DNA of 64,000 nt from Rostrohypoxylon terebratum (GCA_022497145.1 MU385886.1:1-64000); one strand, 5' to 3'; positions 38,398 through 51,208 are shown, counted from the stretch's first letter. The notes: generated by a model from the sequence alone, not told the origin. Made by a program: numbers and translations.

Positions 38398-40714
38398 ATG
38401 CGATCTCTGTTGCTACTCGGCCTTCTCGGCGCATCGCTGCCCGCGCACGCCCACCCTACTCAGCCCTACAAGGCTGGGCTCCGACGCCGGACAGTAGATC
38501 TCAACTCGTACCGCCTTAAGGAGACGGCCCAGTACAGCAACAAGACTGCGACGAGCTCCAACAAAGCTGTGCGTCTTCTCAAGCGGGACTCGTACGTCGA
38601 TACCGCAGCCGAGCTTGTCAAGAGTGTCGTTCCGGGCGTTACTTTCCGCCTAGTCGATGACCACTACGTCGGCACCAACGGCATTGCGCACGTCAACTTC
38701 AAGCAGACTGCGCATGGCTTAGACATCGACAATGCAGACTTTAACGTCAACGTGAGTCTTGGTAGAGAGTCTACGGGGAGCTTTCTCCAGTGCTAATTCT
38801 TGGTAGATCGCTGCTGACGGTAGCGTTTTCTCGTACGGAAACTCCTTCTTCACGGGATCCATTCCCGAGGAGAGCCCGTTGAAGAAGCGAGATTTCTTGG
38901 AGCCCACGCAGGCGCTCGCGGGAGCCACTAAGGTTCTCGAACTGCCGATGACCGGAGAAGCCTCGGCGGAGGCTGCTGAGGGAACCGAGATCTACACTCT
39001 CAAGGGTACTTCTGGTGCTCAGAAGGACCCCGAGGCTCGCTTGGTCTACTTTGTGAAGTCCGACGGGAACCTGGCCCTTACGTGGAGGGTAGAGACGGAC
39101 GTGCTCGATAACTGGCTCTTGTCGTACGTCGACGCGAACACCAATGAAGAAATCCACGGTGTGGTCGATTACGTTGCTGAGGCCACGTACCTCGTCTAGT
39201 AAGTAAAGTTGATTGGCTAGGTAGTTAAATTGTCATCCTAACATTCAACCAGTCCTTGGGGAGTAAATGACCCCGATGTTGGCTCTCGCAAGGTTGTAAC
39301 GGACCCGTGGGACCTCCAGACGTCCGAGTTTACCTGGCTGTCGGACGGAACAACCAACTACACAACGACTCGAGGAAGTAAGTTAAGCAACCAAACCATC
39401 CGCTTCCCCATCCGTACAGGAATCCTTTTGGCGATTTTGAGAGGGGAGTTGGAGACTGACATCGGAACTCATCGACAGACAACGGTATCGCGCAGACCAA
39501 CCCTGACGGTGGCTCTGATTACCTCAACAACTATCGCCCAGATAGCTCGTCTCTCAAGTTCGAATACAACTGGGACGCGACGTTGACGCCGCCTTCGACC
39601 TACGCGGATGCCTCGGTCGCTCAACTCTTCTATACCGCAAACACATACCACGATCTGCTATACGACCTCGGTTTCACTGAGGAGGCCGGTAACTTTGAGG
39701 CAAATAACAATGGACAGGGTGGCAAGGGTAACGACTTCGTCATTCTCAACTCGCAAGATGGCTCCGGCACCAACAATGCCAACTTTGCCACACCTCCCGA
39801 TGGACAGAATGGCCGTATGAGGATGTACATCTGGACCCAGTCCACCCCTTACAGGGACTGTGCTTTCGAGGCTGGTGTGATCATCCACGAATACACCCAC
39901 GGATGTAAGTGCCTATGAAACCATCAATTCTCGCTTGCTCGTAGAAGTTTTAAAGACTGGTTCAACTAACCTTCTTTTTTTTTCGCAGTGTCTAACCGTC
40001 TGACTGGTGGCCCCGCCAACTCCAACTGCCTGAATGCGCTCGAGTCTGGCGGTATGGGAGAGGGTTGGGGTGACTTTTTCGCAACGGCGATCCGCCTGCA
40101 GCCAAGCGATACGCGGAATACCGACTACAGCCTGGGCGCCTGGGTCTACAACAACCCTGCAGGTATCCGAAACTACCTGTACTCGACCAACCTCACCGTC
40201 AACCCGTACCAGTACACGACGCTCAACACGTACAACGAGGTCCACGATATCGGCGAGGTGTGGGCCACGGTCCTATACGAAGTCCTATGGAACCTCATCG
40301 ACAAGTACGGCAAGAACGACGGCCCCAAGCCCGAGTTCGACAGCAACGGCGTTCCGACCGATGGAAAGTACCTGACTCTCAAGCTCGTGCTTGATGCCAT
40401 GGCCCTGTAAGTGACTTATACCACGACGTTTCTTGGAGGGATGAGCAACAGCTAACTTTACGCGACCCCCAGCCAACCCTGCAACCCCAACTTCATCCAA
40501 GGACGAGATGCCATTATCGACGCCGACCAAGCATTGACCGGCGGCAAGAACGTCTGCGAGATGTAAGTCAATCTTCTCTCACTTGTCCCACACCGTAACT
40601 GACACTCGATATTCCAGCTGGACCGCCTTCGCTAAGCGAGGCGTTGGCGAAGGTGCCGTGTACTCGAGCACCAAACGCACAGGAAGCAACACGATTCCGG
40701 ATGGAGTCTGTTAA
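38398..40714 (+). CDS. Secreted fungalysin, M36 zinc metalloprotease (633 aa)
   Basis: Seven exons: 38398-38751, 38807-39198, 39253-39377, 39479-39904, 39989-40406, 40473-40562 and 40618-40714; introns are 54-101 nt and all phases agree. It is an extracellular endoprotease made as a pre-pro-protein. Residues 1-18 form a signal peptide (LLLLGLLGASLPAHA). A long propeptide of the fungalysin/thermolysin type follows. The catalytic zinc site HEYTH is at residues 427-431, with the downstream glutamate ligand in GEGWGD at about 457. An intron cuts just after this helix, in the codon following HEYTHG. Cys446 and the C-terminal GRDAIIDAD segment are also normal for the family. The length of about 630 is as expected. 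Such enzymes digest collagen, elastin, keratin or plant chitinases in various fungi; the target here is unknown. Confidence 0.95.
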
Positions 40715-41488
40715 GTAGATGTCTACCTAGGCATGCTTCAAGCCAGACTATAACTATGTATAATATGTATGCAAAAAGCCTTCGAGTCTCTTAGCTCGTA
40801 GAGGGCGTCAGTCCGCGATAGCCGTCTTCGCGGAAATGAGTGTCAAGTCCATTCCGGGAACAACGTTCATACACCCTCGAATGGTAGCAAGAATCAAGAA
40901 CAGTAAAATATGACTAATCTAGGCATCATTGCCTAAACGTATTATTTTGAGACTTTTTTCAATCGTGTGTCCCCCGCCGTGAAGGGGCGAAAATTGAACC
41001 TCGGAAGATTAATCCAGTATGAAAGCATTGAACCCAGTAAATAGAGCTCGGTGTCAGGTAATAGGTATCCTGTCAGTGTTTTTTTCAAAAAAAAAAAAAA
41101 AAAAAAAAAAAAAGAAAGAAAGAAAGCAAAGAGAAGAAAAAGAAAGAAAGATAGCCTGAACAAATATAGACGTCCAATAAAGGTCCAGCAAGGTCCTCAA
41201 TTTTGAGACGACGGAAGCCAGTTGCCTAATGCAGATAGCAGTTGTCGTAAGCCGACATTGATGGATGGGACACACGATAAAATGCGTTATAACCTAGATG
41301 TGATCCCTTGCATCATGATTGCATGTGATGCATTATACATCTGTTAAGATGTTGAACCGTATCTACTACTTACCTGCTAATGGATATCTATGTAGCTACC
41401 TACCTATCTGCTTAGCAAGTTGGCATTGCATGTGATTAATTGCCATGTTACTCGGGGTTTTCTACCCGTTTGTGTTTTTTTCTCGAGA
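40715..41488. other. Convergent 3' intergenic region
   Basis: The region between the fungalysin stop and the stop of the Nudix-fusion gene on the opposite strand contains the long A tract described separately. No gene is seen in it. Confidence 0.6.
41087..41150. repeat. 27-A homopolymer followed by GAAA-type purine repeat
   Basis: A run of 27 A (41087-41113) passes into GAAA and GAAAA units up to about 41150. It is a simple-sequence purine tract. It resembles a retroposon tail, but no element body or target duplication was recognised next to it. Confidence 0.85.
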
Positions 41489-43197
41489 CTATAGATTCTT
41501 AAAAAATCTATCCATCTCGCCACTAATCCAGCCCGACCTCTTAGCGATGTCTTCGGCAGACCAGAGTCCTTCTTCGGTGATGTATCCGTGTATAAAACAA
41601 GCAGGAACCCATTCAAAATAGGTATTCCGGACCTGAATCTTCCTTTGAGTTGAGCCGTCCTGAGCATCAGCAAGGGCGCCTTCAATGATCTTGTAACTTT
41701 TGGGGTTCTCTGTCCAAGCCTGCATCACCTCCTTCGCGTCATTCTCTTCTGCTGCATGCTCCCCCATCGGACCTGGGCAAGCTATCTTTTCGGTCTCGCT
41801 CAGTATGACCACTCTTGCGTTGGGGACGACGTGTCTCTGGCTTAGAACGACGGGTAAGGATCCAGTCTTCTGTGTTGACGGTGAGCTTGTACATCTAGGA
41901 TTCATAAAAAGGTATGTGCTACTAGCGGTCCTTCTCGGCTGTATTTAAGTAAAAAAGGGAGACATGAGCGATAGAAAATAGAGGTAAGCCAACTTACGTT
42001 GCTGACATCGCCTGCAGCACTGATGCAATCGGCCCCTAGCACAACGACATCGACGGCACGAGCTGCTTGAGCCATCGAAGCGTCCGTATAGAGCGTGATT
42101 GTGAGGTCTGCGGAATCATTTTGGAGCTCGAGTAGCTTTGAGGCTAGAGCCACACCCTCACAGAGGGGCCTCGACTCCAAGATGCGAAGATCAAGGGAGA
42201 CGCCTAGGTTAGCAGCGATCTGTAGTAGGCACGCTGATATTGTAGAGCTAGAAGATAAGGTTAGGATGCAGACCCTCTTCTTCGATTCCGTGGATGGTAT
42301 AACGTTTTGGCGAAGATAGTCAAAGAATGTATCGCGGATATGGTCGGTTGTAGACTTGCGCTGGATCAATTGGTCGTCAATGGACGCGATGATCCGCTGG
42401 ACTTTCTCAGGCGGGGAGAGATCTTCGCCGAGTACTTCTACGATCCGGTCGAGGATTTTGACGATGGCGCTTGTGATCGCGGCGCCCATACTCTCACGGG
42501 CTTTACAGATATGCCATGCAGCCATTCGGACATTTGCCCACCAAGTATCATCAATAACATCAGATTTCATCTCCGTAATGAGGATTTTAAAAACGGACAC
42601 TGCTTTCTCGGCAAGTTGCCTGGCACCGCTTTCATGGTCGTCCCGTAGCGACTGCAAGCCGTGTGTCAAGGCTCTGCCTGCATGGTGCCCTAGATCATAC
42701 TCGGGCCACACCCTTCGCAGGCTATTCACAAGCTTGGGGACGCCACCAAATTCGTCCGTTTCGCTTACGTGTAGGGGATCGAACCATTCGAACCCCTCAT
42801 GCTCCCAGTCGATGACAATTCCTTCTTCACCCTTACCTCCTTCATCTCTATCCTTAAGGCGGAAACCAAAGGGGTTGATAGTCCACTCACGCCCGATAGA
42901 TTCGTCGACAAAGGTGTAAGGTTTGCCGACGCGTAGAAGTTCTAGTGAGGAAAGTGTCAGGCCGGTCTCCTCATTGATCTCCCGCAGCGCTGTAGCATAT
43001 GGGCTTGCGTCATCCTTTTCGACGCTGCCGGATATAGGTGCCAATTTATGTTGGTAGGTGCTAACTTTGCCACTACGCCTGAACAAGGCGACTTGAACTG
43101 GTTTGTCAAGATCGCGGGGGATTTTGAAAAGAAAGGAGCCGGCGATTGATCGCTTCTTGAGTTCGCCTCTTCCACTTGTCGCATCGATTGATGCCAT
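41489..43197 (-). CDS. Nudix hydrolase / eIF2B-like fusion protein (526 aa)
   Basis: Two exons, 41998-43197 and 41489-41869, joined across a 128-nt intron in phase 0 (VSN|KTGSLP). The N-terminal 150 or so residues are a Nudix domain; its box runs about residues 57-80 and ends REINEETGL, which supplies the metal-binding glutamates. From about residue 200 the protein resembles the eIF2B alpha/beta/delta and ribose-1,5-bisphosphate isomerase fold, with GADCIS...GDVSNKTGS near 388-405 and a C-terminal YFEWVP block. The pairing suggests an enzyme acting on a nucleotide- or sugar-phosphate substrate rather than a translation factor. The substrate is unknown. The reading frame stays open upstream to an ATG at 43398, but the ATG at 43197 has a better context and matches where the domain begins. 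A longer, mitochondria-targeted form cannot be excluded. Confidence 0.88.
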
Positions 43198-44015
43198 ATT
43201 TCGACTCTGGTGAAGTAAATGCAGAGAGTGGATGAAAGCGGGAAATTGTCTTAGAACAGGCCGCGCAGAGATCGAAAGTGAGATGACAGAGAAGAGGGTT
43301 CCATGATACATCCCCGATTTGCCACAGGTCAAGTACGTCGATGGTACGTTCAGTTCGTGATATGGAGATAATGAAGTAGGAGCTGAAGCGAAATTCACAT
43401 GTGATTTAGAGCTTATGAAGATACGTCGATAAATTAAATGCTGAGGAATACCTAATACAGTTGACTATAACCGTTATAAGCTTCCAACCTAGGTAACTTA
43501 TGAATTAAGCTTAGACTAGAAATGTTAGCGAGATTCATCCAGCATCTCATATATATATATATGTACCTATGTATGTACTATGATATTATGCGGAGAAATC
43601 AATAGGTAGTAGTAGTATGTAGATTTGCGTAAGTGATAGGTACTGCATAAGTAGGCAGGTATCTATTAGTAGGTTCCTAGTAAATTAGGTACCTACTAGA
43701 GGTTTGTATATTCCAACCTATTTTACAGCATACCTAGTACGAGTATATACAGGTAATTCCATCCGTGGATGTTTTTATGTTTTCCCGCTAAAGCTGATGA
43801 TAAATGTCAATATACCGCCCCAAATGCCCTTTTTTTGCCCTTTCCGAAAAATAATTACTACCTATAAAGAGAACTGGGTACCGAGAAAAGCGACAAGACA
43901 AAATCGGAGAAAAATATACCTAGGTACCTAGATATGAGGGACCTCGGCTACTGATGAAGAGAATCGGAATGTTAGAGAGTGCCCATGCAATAATGAGCGA
44001 CATCTCATCGAATGT
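43198..44015. other. Intergenic region, no gene supported
   Basis: Contains an AT dinucleotide run near 43549-43563 and several CCTAGGTACC-type words around 43.5-43.9 kb. No domain-bearing frame is visible apart from the possible N-terminal extension of the Nudix-fusion gene (43198-43398). Confidence 0.6.
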
Positions 44016-45647
44016 TTATACGCTTTGTTCCCCCTCAGAGCTCTTCGTACTCTTCATACTTTTCGTGCTCTTATCCCCTTTGTCGAAACCAGCGTGTGGC
44101 CTGTTCCTCAACGCGTTCCGGATCGCCGACTCTGGTCGTTGTATCCATACATCATAGCTTGACTCGCTATGAGGATATAGGACCTTGTTCCTCGGGTTTT
44201 TGACCCATTCGGAGATACGTGGCTTGGGACGCGCTGCGATGGTTTCCATATCTTCTACGATCTGCTGACAGAAGAGCTCCAGAGGCAGATCATTGACGTC
44301 GTGTCCAAATGGGTTTTCGATCTCGGTTCCGATGAACAATAGGCCGAGAATGATATAAGATGCGGCGACGGTAGCCGGGATCGTAATCCAGTCAAGCTCT
44401 CCAAGCAACTGGAACGGGAGGAGAAATACGTATAGCCAAGTAATTTGGGAAATAGCAATAGCATAAGCAATCGGAAGAGGCGTGTTGAGGATACGCTCGG
44501 TGTTGACCATGACATCGTTGAGCGCTTGGAGTCCGTTGTCTACAGCCAAATGATTAGCAAATTTATTCGCATGTTCAAATAGAAATTGGGGAAAAAATGT
44601 AGGTAGGTAGGTATGGACTTACAGGCAGCGGTCTGCTGCATCCCGACAGGTAATTGTCCGCCGGTAGCAAGTTCGTCTACGTACGCCGTCAGATAGCAGA
44701 GGATCTCCAGAGGAAGGTTGCCGAGGGGGCTCTGAGCTTTCTTCATCAATTTCCGCGGGTTCGATGCTGCGAATGACAATCCGAGATTTTCTCCAATCGC
44801 CTTGAACATTCCAGGCTTCGGCCTCATCTCGTGTTCCTCCGTAGCAGATTTAGCAAAAGTATCGATATGATCAACTAGATCTACAAGATCGTCATAGTAC
44901 GTGTAAGGCTCAAACCGAAGCTTATGTTTTATGCTGGAGGCGAAAGCTACAAGTAAATTCATAGCGGTCCTAAGCTTCTCTGTTAGATGACTGATAGCTG
45001 GAGGAGTTTTAAAGGAAGCGAAGAGGCCTTACAATTTCGCCAGAAGATCTTGCTTTTTCGAACCTTCGCGTTCGACGGCGTGCAACCAAAACACTCTCCC
45101 AAGCGCTTGGCTAGTGAAGATCAGCTGTGTCCAATACTTCCTGCCCTCCGCGTACCGCTCATACGCCGTCGAACTACGAAAAGACAGACCCAAGCCCACG
45201 ACAAAACCGGTAATAGTTAGCAGAATGGAGCTTATCCCTAAATTCACATTCGGGACTAGCTTCGAGAGGACCGTTATGAGAGTCGCCCAGGCGGCGACGA
45301 CGAGTAATGGAACGATCATTTTGGGGAGGATGCTGCCGTGCATCTGCATGAATAAAGGCCATTTTGAATGCTTAGTCAAGTCGCGGGGTCCCGTCTAAGC
45401 ATGGTGAAGGGGGTTAGCAATCACGATAGACTGGTGAGGGGATTCAGAGCAAATATCGTACGAAATAGTCGTCTATTTCCATCGTCGTATTTCTCCGACT
45501 GAAGGGATTTGGCGTGGCCATTTGTCGTTGTGGCGACATAGGGTATTCCTCCTCTTGGACAACATGAGGGCTCTTCTGGCCGATGGGAACGTGGTGCTGG
45601 TCGCCATCGTGATTTGTATCAACCGTGATGCCTGAGTCTTCCGACAT
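44016..45647 (-). CDS. Bestrophin-like / UPF0187 anion channel family protein (472 aa)
   Basis: Four exons: 45462-45647, 45033-45394, 44623-44969 and 44016-44539, with introns of 67, 63 and 83 nt and consistent phases. The start of the conserved region, DDYFTGPRDLTKHSKWPLF, is assembled across the first intron. A hydrophobic pair follows (MIVPLLVVAAWATLITVL; GISSILLTITGFVVGLGLSF), then the family signature RSSTAYERYAEGRKYW. Two more hydrophobic segments (ISQITWLYVFLLPFQLLG; IPATVAASYIILGLLFIG) precede ENPFGHDVNDLPL, the conserved acidic end of the channel fold. The family (RFP-TM, bestrophin-like) forms pentameric anion channels; localisation in fungi is poorly known. N- and C-terminal tails are hydrophilic, with a KSTKSMKSTKSSEG tail. 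Confidence 0.9.
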
Positions 45648-47506
45648 TGTGGGATGGGCTGAAGAGGTGGGAGCGTGGAATTGAGTGGGGAGATCGGATG
45701 GATGCGAAGGTTGTGATCGACAGTGGCCGGAATTGCGTAGTTCTGGGGAATCTATTAAAAATAACGATTGGTACGCGCCTCCGCAATTGACGTGATTATG
45801 ATATAACGTTATATGGTGTATCGCGGCTACAAACTAGAGCCTGCCAAAGTCAAGAGAGACAGGAAAAGATGAACAGAAGAAGAGGCGTAGAGTTAATAAC
45901 GAAGATTTGAGATTGGAAATCAAGGGCAAAAGGAGAGCAGCTTCATGGCAAGAGACCTGCTCTAGAACATCTCCCTGTCGAATCCACTCCTTGCACATCA
46001 GGGGACGGACAAGTTTTAAATATTTGCTTCGACATTGGGGGCTGTCAGCCTGATATGCTGTCGAAGTCATTGGGTAGAGTCATATGCAGGACCTTGTACA
46101 TAGTATGTTCGCCCTACCAGTCTACCTGTAGGGGGTCCTTCATAGCTACCTAGATTGAAACAGGAAGAGCTTTTCGAGAAGGCCAATCAGAATGGGAACT
46201 CATAGAATAATTGACGAATCACATGTCACTAGCCAACGTGGATGTTCCACCGTTCCTGGTTCCTAGAATAGGATCCTGGCAGCGCAGGGGGGGGTCATGC
46301 CTCGCTGGTATTTTGTATCATGAGGTGGTATTCTGTCTGATTCTTCCGTCTTGTGCCTGAGCGGTTTCAAACGGGTTCAAAGAGAGTTCATCGGAGATCG
46401 AGACCAAATGAGTATTAAATCCAGGATATTCAGAGTACCGCATAATAGTACTATCTTGAGGTGATGGTATCATGAAATCTAGAGTCCTAGCCAGAAAGCC
46501 TTGTATATGCGGTCTACACTTTTCAAGTCCTATTAATTCTAGGAATACGAAGCAAGCGGGTTTCCCGCTTTCCCTTGCCCTGTAAGCGTAAGCACCTCCA
46601 CAAATTTTAGCTGAAGAAAATGACGGATCGATCTGAAACACTCAGTCCAGAACATCTCATGAAACCTATGGAACAAGAAGCTTCGAAAGTTTCCTGTCTA
46701 AGATTCCATTTATTTAGTGCCTCCCTAATACCTGGGTTACGTGTCGCTTAAAAATCAATACTGCCAAATTCGTTTTATATCTCCTTATTATCACAGAACT
46801 ATCCGCGTATCTTGAAGTACATAGCAAGACTTCCTGAGGAGAACCACCACGCACGCGGTGTGGATAAATGCAACCTACCTTACCCACCTACTAGGCAGGT
46901 ATGCAAACGATCCATCGTTTCTACTACAAGCCACGCTCCGGAAATAACAAAGACCTCCGAACATAGGTAAGCTACGTGAATGGTGAGCTGAAAAGAACAT
47001 TCTATGTATAGAAACCTACATCAAGAGTATGCGCCTATTTGAAAATCCAATAGGTTCAACTGTCAGACTGTCAGCCCTAGTTAAGAATATGCGTTGTATA
47101 GTCCGATTCTTTATAGCCCTGTTGGTGAGTTGGGCACTAATCTAGTACCTACCTGGTAGGTTCCATTTGAATAGACATTTGTCAGCATTGCTTTGCGAAA
47201 TATTTACTTTTATATTGTTTCCGTCTTGCCCATGATCAGATGCTATGAACTTGAAAATACATCGTACATACACGTTGTGTACCTTTTACATTGTCTTCGT
47301 TTTTAAATGAACAGATCCTAAAAGGCGAAGTCTAGTCGCTCTGTACCTACCTCATCGGTTGGTACCCATATGCATCATGCCCCTCGCTCAGAACATTTCC
47401 CCTATAACTCCAATCAAACGAGTTTATGTTTGTTCAAACCCGGTCATTCCACCCGCTATTGTATATAGTAAAGAAAATACTAGGTAATCAAATATGAGAA
47501 TATTGA
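45648..47506. other. Intergenic region, no gene supported
   Basis: The longest frame is about 107 codons (46318-46641, minus) and resembles no family I know. The rest is AT-rich DNA with scattered CCTACC/GGTAGG words. Confidence 0.55.
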
Positions 47507-49322
47507 CTACCGAACCACGGAGTAGACTCGTTCCTTATCTTCCCGATCCTTCTTCTTCTTGAATAAGGACTTGAGCATGTTGTCCTTTTTCGGGCGGAGT
47601 ACCACGTTGATGGAATTCTCCCGGTCGCTGCGGCCATCATCGATCGCCTTTATCTCCACCTTTTCGGATAGCTTGGATTTGGCAGTGCGCTCTGTCCTGT
47701 CAGTTCGATGGCTTCGGTGGCTCTGGGCACTTCGATGGCTACGGTGACTGTGATGGCTACCCGCCTCGCTCGCGTTGTCAGCCCCTTTCTCGGAGCGGCC
47801 GTCCCCGGTGCTGTCCCTCCGGCTCTTGTGTGATTTGCTCGTCTTGCTTGTCTTGTTCGTCTTCGTTGTCCTGCTAGTCTTAGTCGTACGAATGCTGCGA
47901 GCGTCGTCCCCACCACCATGCTGTTTACGAATCGCACGATCGGCCTCGGGGCTGATGAGTTCGAGGTCGGCTTGCTCGTCCTCTCCAAACGGCACGATGC
48001 CTCGGCGCCAGCTCTCGATGGTGCTCAACTCCTCCTCGAGTACGAGAGCCTCGTCGAACCCGGCGCTTATCTCCGACTCCGGGTAGTGATGTCGATCGGC
48101 TTCATCCGGGCCTGGCTGATATGCCGGGAAAGCCATCGGAGTAGCAGCTATGGACTCGGCCTCTGAGACACGTTTGACGATCTTCCAACCTCCGAACATG
48201 ACAACGGTTACTCCAACCGTCACGCCAGCGGCAATCAGGAACTGCGGGCTCGCAAGAAGAGCGAAGATCGCAGGGCTACCACCTTTGAGAACGGAAAGGA
48301 AGGAAGGAGACATCTTTCCTAGGAGCGCAGACAGCTCGGCGAGCGTGAGCGCAACAGCCGCAGCGGCATCGGGATTGCCCTGTAAATGTTGAATGATGTG
48401 GGTGGCGGTGTGGTGTAGGCATTGGGCCTCCGTAAGCAGTTTCTCTATCTTCTCGATCAAGTTCAATGCGTTACGCTCCTTCTCGGCGGCCTTGTGAACG
48501 GGGTCCAGGTCAACCCTCTCTTCTAGATCAGGGGGGACATTTCCATATGCCAAATCCATGTCGATCTCTTTCCGCTTCTCTCTTAGGGCCGGGTCCGAAA
48601 TCGATCGGGGCACGGATACGGCGTGCATCGAGGGCGCGATGGAAGGCTCATCGGCATAGAGGGGCATCGTTGGCGCGTGCGCTAGAGTAGGACGACTCAA
48701 TGTCATCTCTTTACCGGCGGTTTCCGCATAGGGAGAACGGTACGTAACGGGTGGTCGTGAGGGAGCTGTGGAAGAGACTTCGCTGTGAGTCTGGAGGTTG
48801 CGCTCGGTCAAGGCCGGCCTCGTCTGCGATGCGGATCGGTGCTTGGATCTCCTAGATCCATAACTCCTACGCGATGTCGCCTGAGAGGCGCCGTCATCAT
48901 GAGACGCCCGCCTAGGCCACTCGCCGTATTCGACTTCATCGTAATAACGCGGCGAAGGCGACACGTCAAAAGTCTCGCTGCGCGTAACGGCACGCTCGGC
49001 TTTGAGAGCAGCTTTTTTCTCTTGATAGGAGGCCTTTGCCTCTTTTAAAACGTTGAACAGGTGTCTACCCTGTAGAAGCGACGATTGTTAGGTTGTGAAC
49101 ACATTCTGAATATGGGCTTCGCTTGAAGGGCTGGACTTGGCGGCGGAAATATATCGTGCGGGGCGTCTGCGGACACACCCGACTCGTAGGTGTAGGCGTA
49201 GCGCCGGGAATAAGAGCGATTAAAAGTTGTATGGCTCTAATTGAGAGAAAAACCGGCGACCAACTTACATTGCTAATTATCTTCCCCGAAGAGTTCACAA
49301 TAGTGACTATTTCTACTGGCAT
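47507..49322 (-). CDS. Conserved fungal protein of unknown function, one or two hydrophobic segments (538 aa)
   Basis: Two exons: 49269-49322, which encodes 18 residues ending GKIISN, and 47507-49069, across a 199-nt intron in phase 0. The joined start GKIISN|GRHLFNVLKEAKASYQEK looks like the N-terminus of a widespread Pezizomycotina family. The frame has no ATG near its apparent start around 48964, which is why the upstream exon is needed. Layout: a short N-terminal domain, a Ser/Arg/Pro-rich stretch (about 55-180), a predicted helical part (IEKIEKLLTEAQCLHHTATHI), a hydrophobic stretch at about 282-315 (FALLASPQFLIAAGVTVGV...), then a charged tail rich in KTSKT and SHRSHRS repeats and ending with KSLFKKKKDRED. 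Probably a membrane-associated protein. I cannot assign a function. Confidence 0.8.
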
Positions 49323-51175
49323 GATGACAGTACTGTACTTATCTTTCTCGCTACTCGCAAATTTCGAAATTGACGAGACGGGGAGAGGGAAGAGGTGTGT
49401 TATTTAGTAGGTATACCTCTTATGAAGTAGCGGGAAAAGGAAGAGGCGGGAACGCAACCGGCTAGCTAGCTAAGTAGCCAGCACGGTTGTCATTCGTCTT
49501 TCCCGGACAACAGCACGCAGCGGTGAAGGGATCGCTGAACGTGGACGGGGGTAAAATAAAGTGGAAAGTGGGAATAGTAGGAGGTCTGCCGCAGACGTAC
49601 GCGATGACTCTTCTGATACGAAACAAAGATTCATCTAATACCTCATGTTTATGTACAATACAGTACGAGAAAGCCGACGAACCGAACATTATATACCCAG
49701 TATGTAGGTAGGTACCTACTTATGTAGGAACGATACCTACGTATTACATATAATAGGTAGGTATCTAGGTATCTGGGTATTATTTATCGAGAGGGGAATA
49801 GGAAACGCCTGGGGTAGCGAGAGTCCACACAAGGGCCAACAGCGCATCCGAGCCATCGGTCTCGGAGAACAGGTATGATGATTGGTTGGCTGGAGGGGTC
49901 AGAAGTAGATCAGGCGTGCTTGCAGCGCTTCGGCCGCACCACGTCGTTCATGGCCTTCTGGTGACCGCGAGGCGCAAGAGAACCGGAGAAACAGGCGAGA
50001 TCAGTATGCAATATGATGTATTCTTTTGAATATTCCAAGACCCGGTTTGGTTTCCATCACACGGCATCTGCGCAGAAGAACAAACGCAATGGACGTACTA
50101 TCTGCGACCGTTTTCGCAATCCCAATGGTTCGGATCACAGAAATGACCATACTCAGCACGTTCAGGAGTCAGCATGCTACCTTAAGGTACCTAACCTATG
50201 TAGGTCCTGGAGGCCGCTTAAATCCCAAAAAAAAGGAAATGGCATTTATTATGCTACCTACAGGTCCTACCTACAGATGTGCGAGGACAAATCCTTGCAG
50301 AGATCAACAAGACAAGATAAGATGACAACCGAGAACAACAGACTACCTATACGTACTAGGTAAGAAGACAAGACGAGGGACGAATTGGGTACGCGCCGGA
50401 TGCCAATTGATCGATTTCAGGGACGATCTAGCAAATTCGGATAGTAGTTAAGCCAACGTGGGTGCTCACTGCTCAGCACGCTCGCCTCGTTACCACCTAC
50501 CTTAGGTAGTACGTAGCAGGAAGAGAGGTGGATGGTAGATGGTTGGTGAATTGGCTGGCTGGCTAGCTAGCTAGGTATCTAGGATTCTAGGTAGTGAGTG
50601 GCTGCTGATCGAGGGCTGTCGGGCAGCGCTCATTTGCTTGGCTTCTGGTGATAATAAGCAATTTGGCGTGGAAATGCAGGCTTTGAATGGAGACAAGTGG
50701 CGGCTATCGTGACCGCCCAATCGCTCGATTCAAGCCAACGATCCCCCTTCTGCCGACGGGGGGGTTGACGAGCATGGGACGACAGCAGCGGCTCCGACGG
50801 GAGTGCGGGAGATGCCCGCGGTACTGGTAGTCTGACTCTACATTCTACTACAGTCTACTAGTACACTTGCTTGGCTAAGTAGCATGGATGGAGCTGACTA
50901 GTTCCATTATGGTGTAGTTGACTGAAAAATTGATAGAACTGAGTGAGGAGTGAGGTCGAGAAGGCAGGTCCACTTCGTAATACTTAACATCCCTTTCAGT
51001 TCGGTTGTCTAGTCGTCGAGATTCGTTGGCGCATTATTATCCCTATTATTCCACTGATCGCCTGCGATGCGGTGGTATTGGACTCGGGACCTGCTGGGCT
51101 CCTGGCTTCGTCCACCGCCATGAAGATCATATGTTTTAGAGTTGGAGATCACGAAGACGTCAATACCTATACCTC

Positions 51176-51208
51176 ACAACCCACTGCCCACAGCCCACAA
51201 CCCACAAC
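51176..51208. repeat. (CCCACAA)-type heptamer array, left arm
   Basis: Four to five 7-bp units, ACAACCC / ACTGCCC / ACAGCCC / ACAACCC / ACAAC. It is the reverse complement in type of the array at 51562-51594. Confidence 0.75.

Noticed and set aside
40960..41060. Possible tRNA or tRNA-derived SINE before the A tract
   Set aside because: A GGTTCAA-like box is visible on the minus strand, but no cloverleaf with matching acceptor and anticodon stems could be drawn.
43198..43398. Upstream start of the Nudix-fusion protein at 43398
   Set aside because: The extra 67 residues lack conservation features. The ATG at 43197 has a better context and immediately precedes the domain, although a targeting form is not excluded.
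46318..46641. 107-codon minus-strand frame in the 45.6-47.5 kb gap
   Set aside because: It has no recognisable domain or signal and no splice partner; it is short enough to arise by chance.
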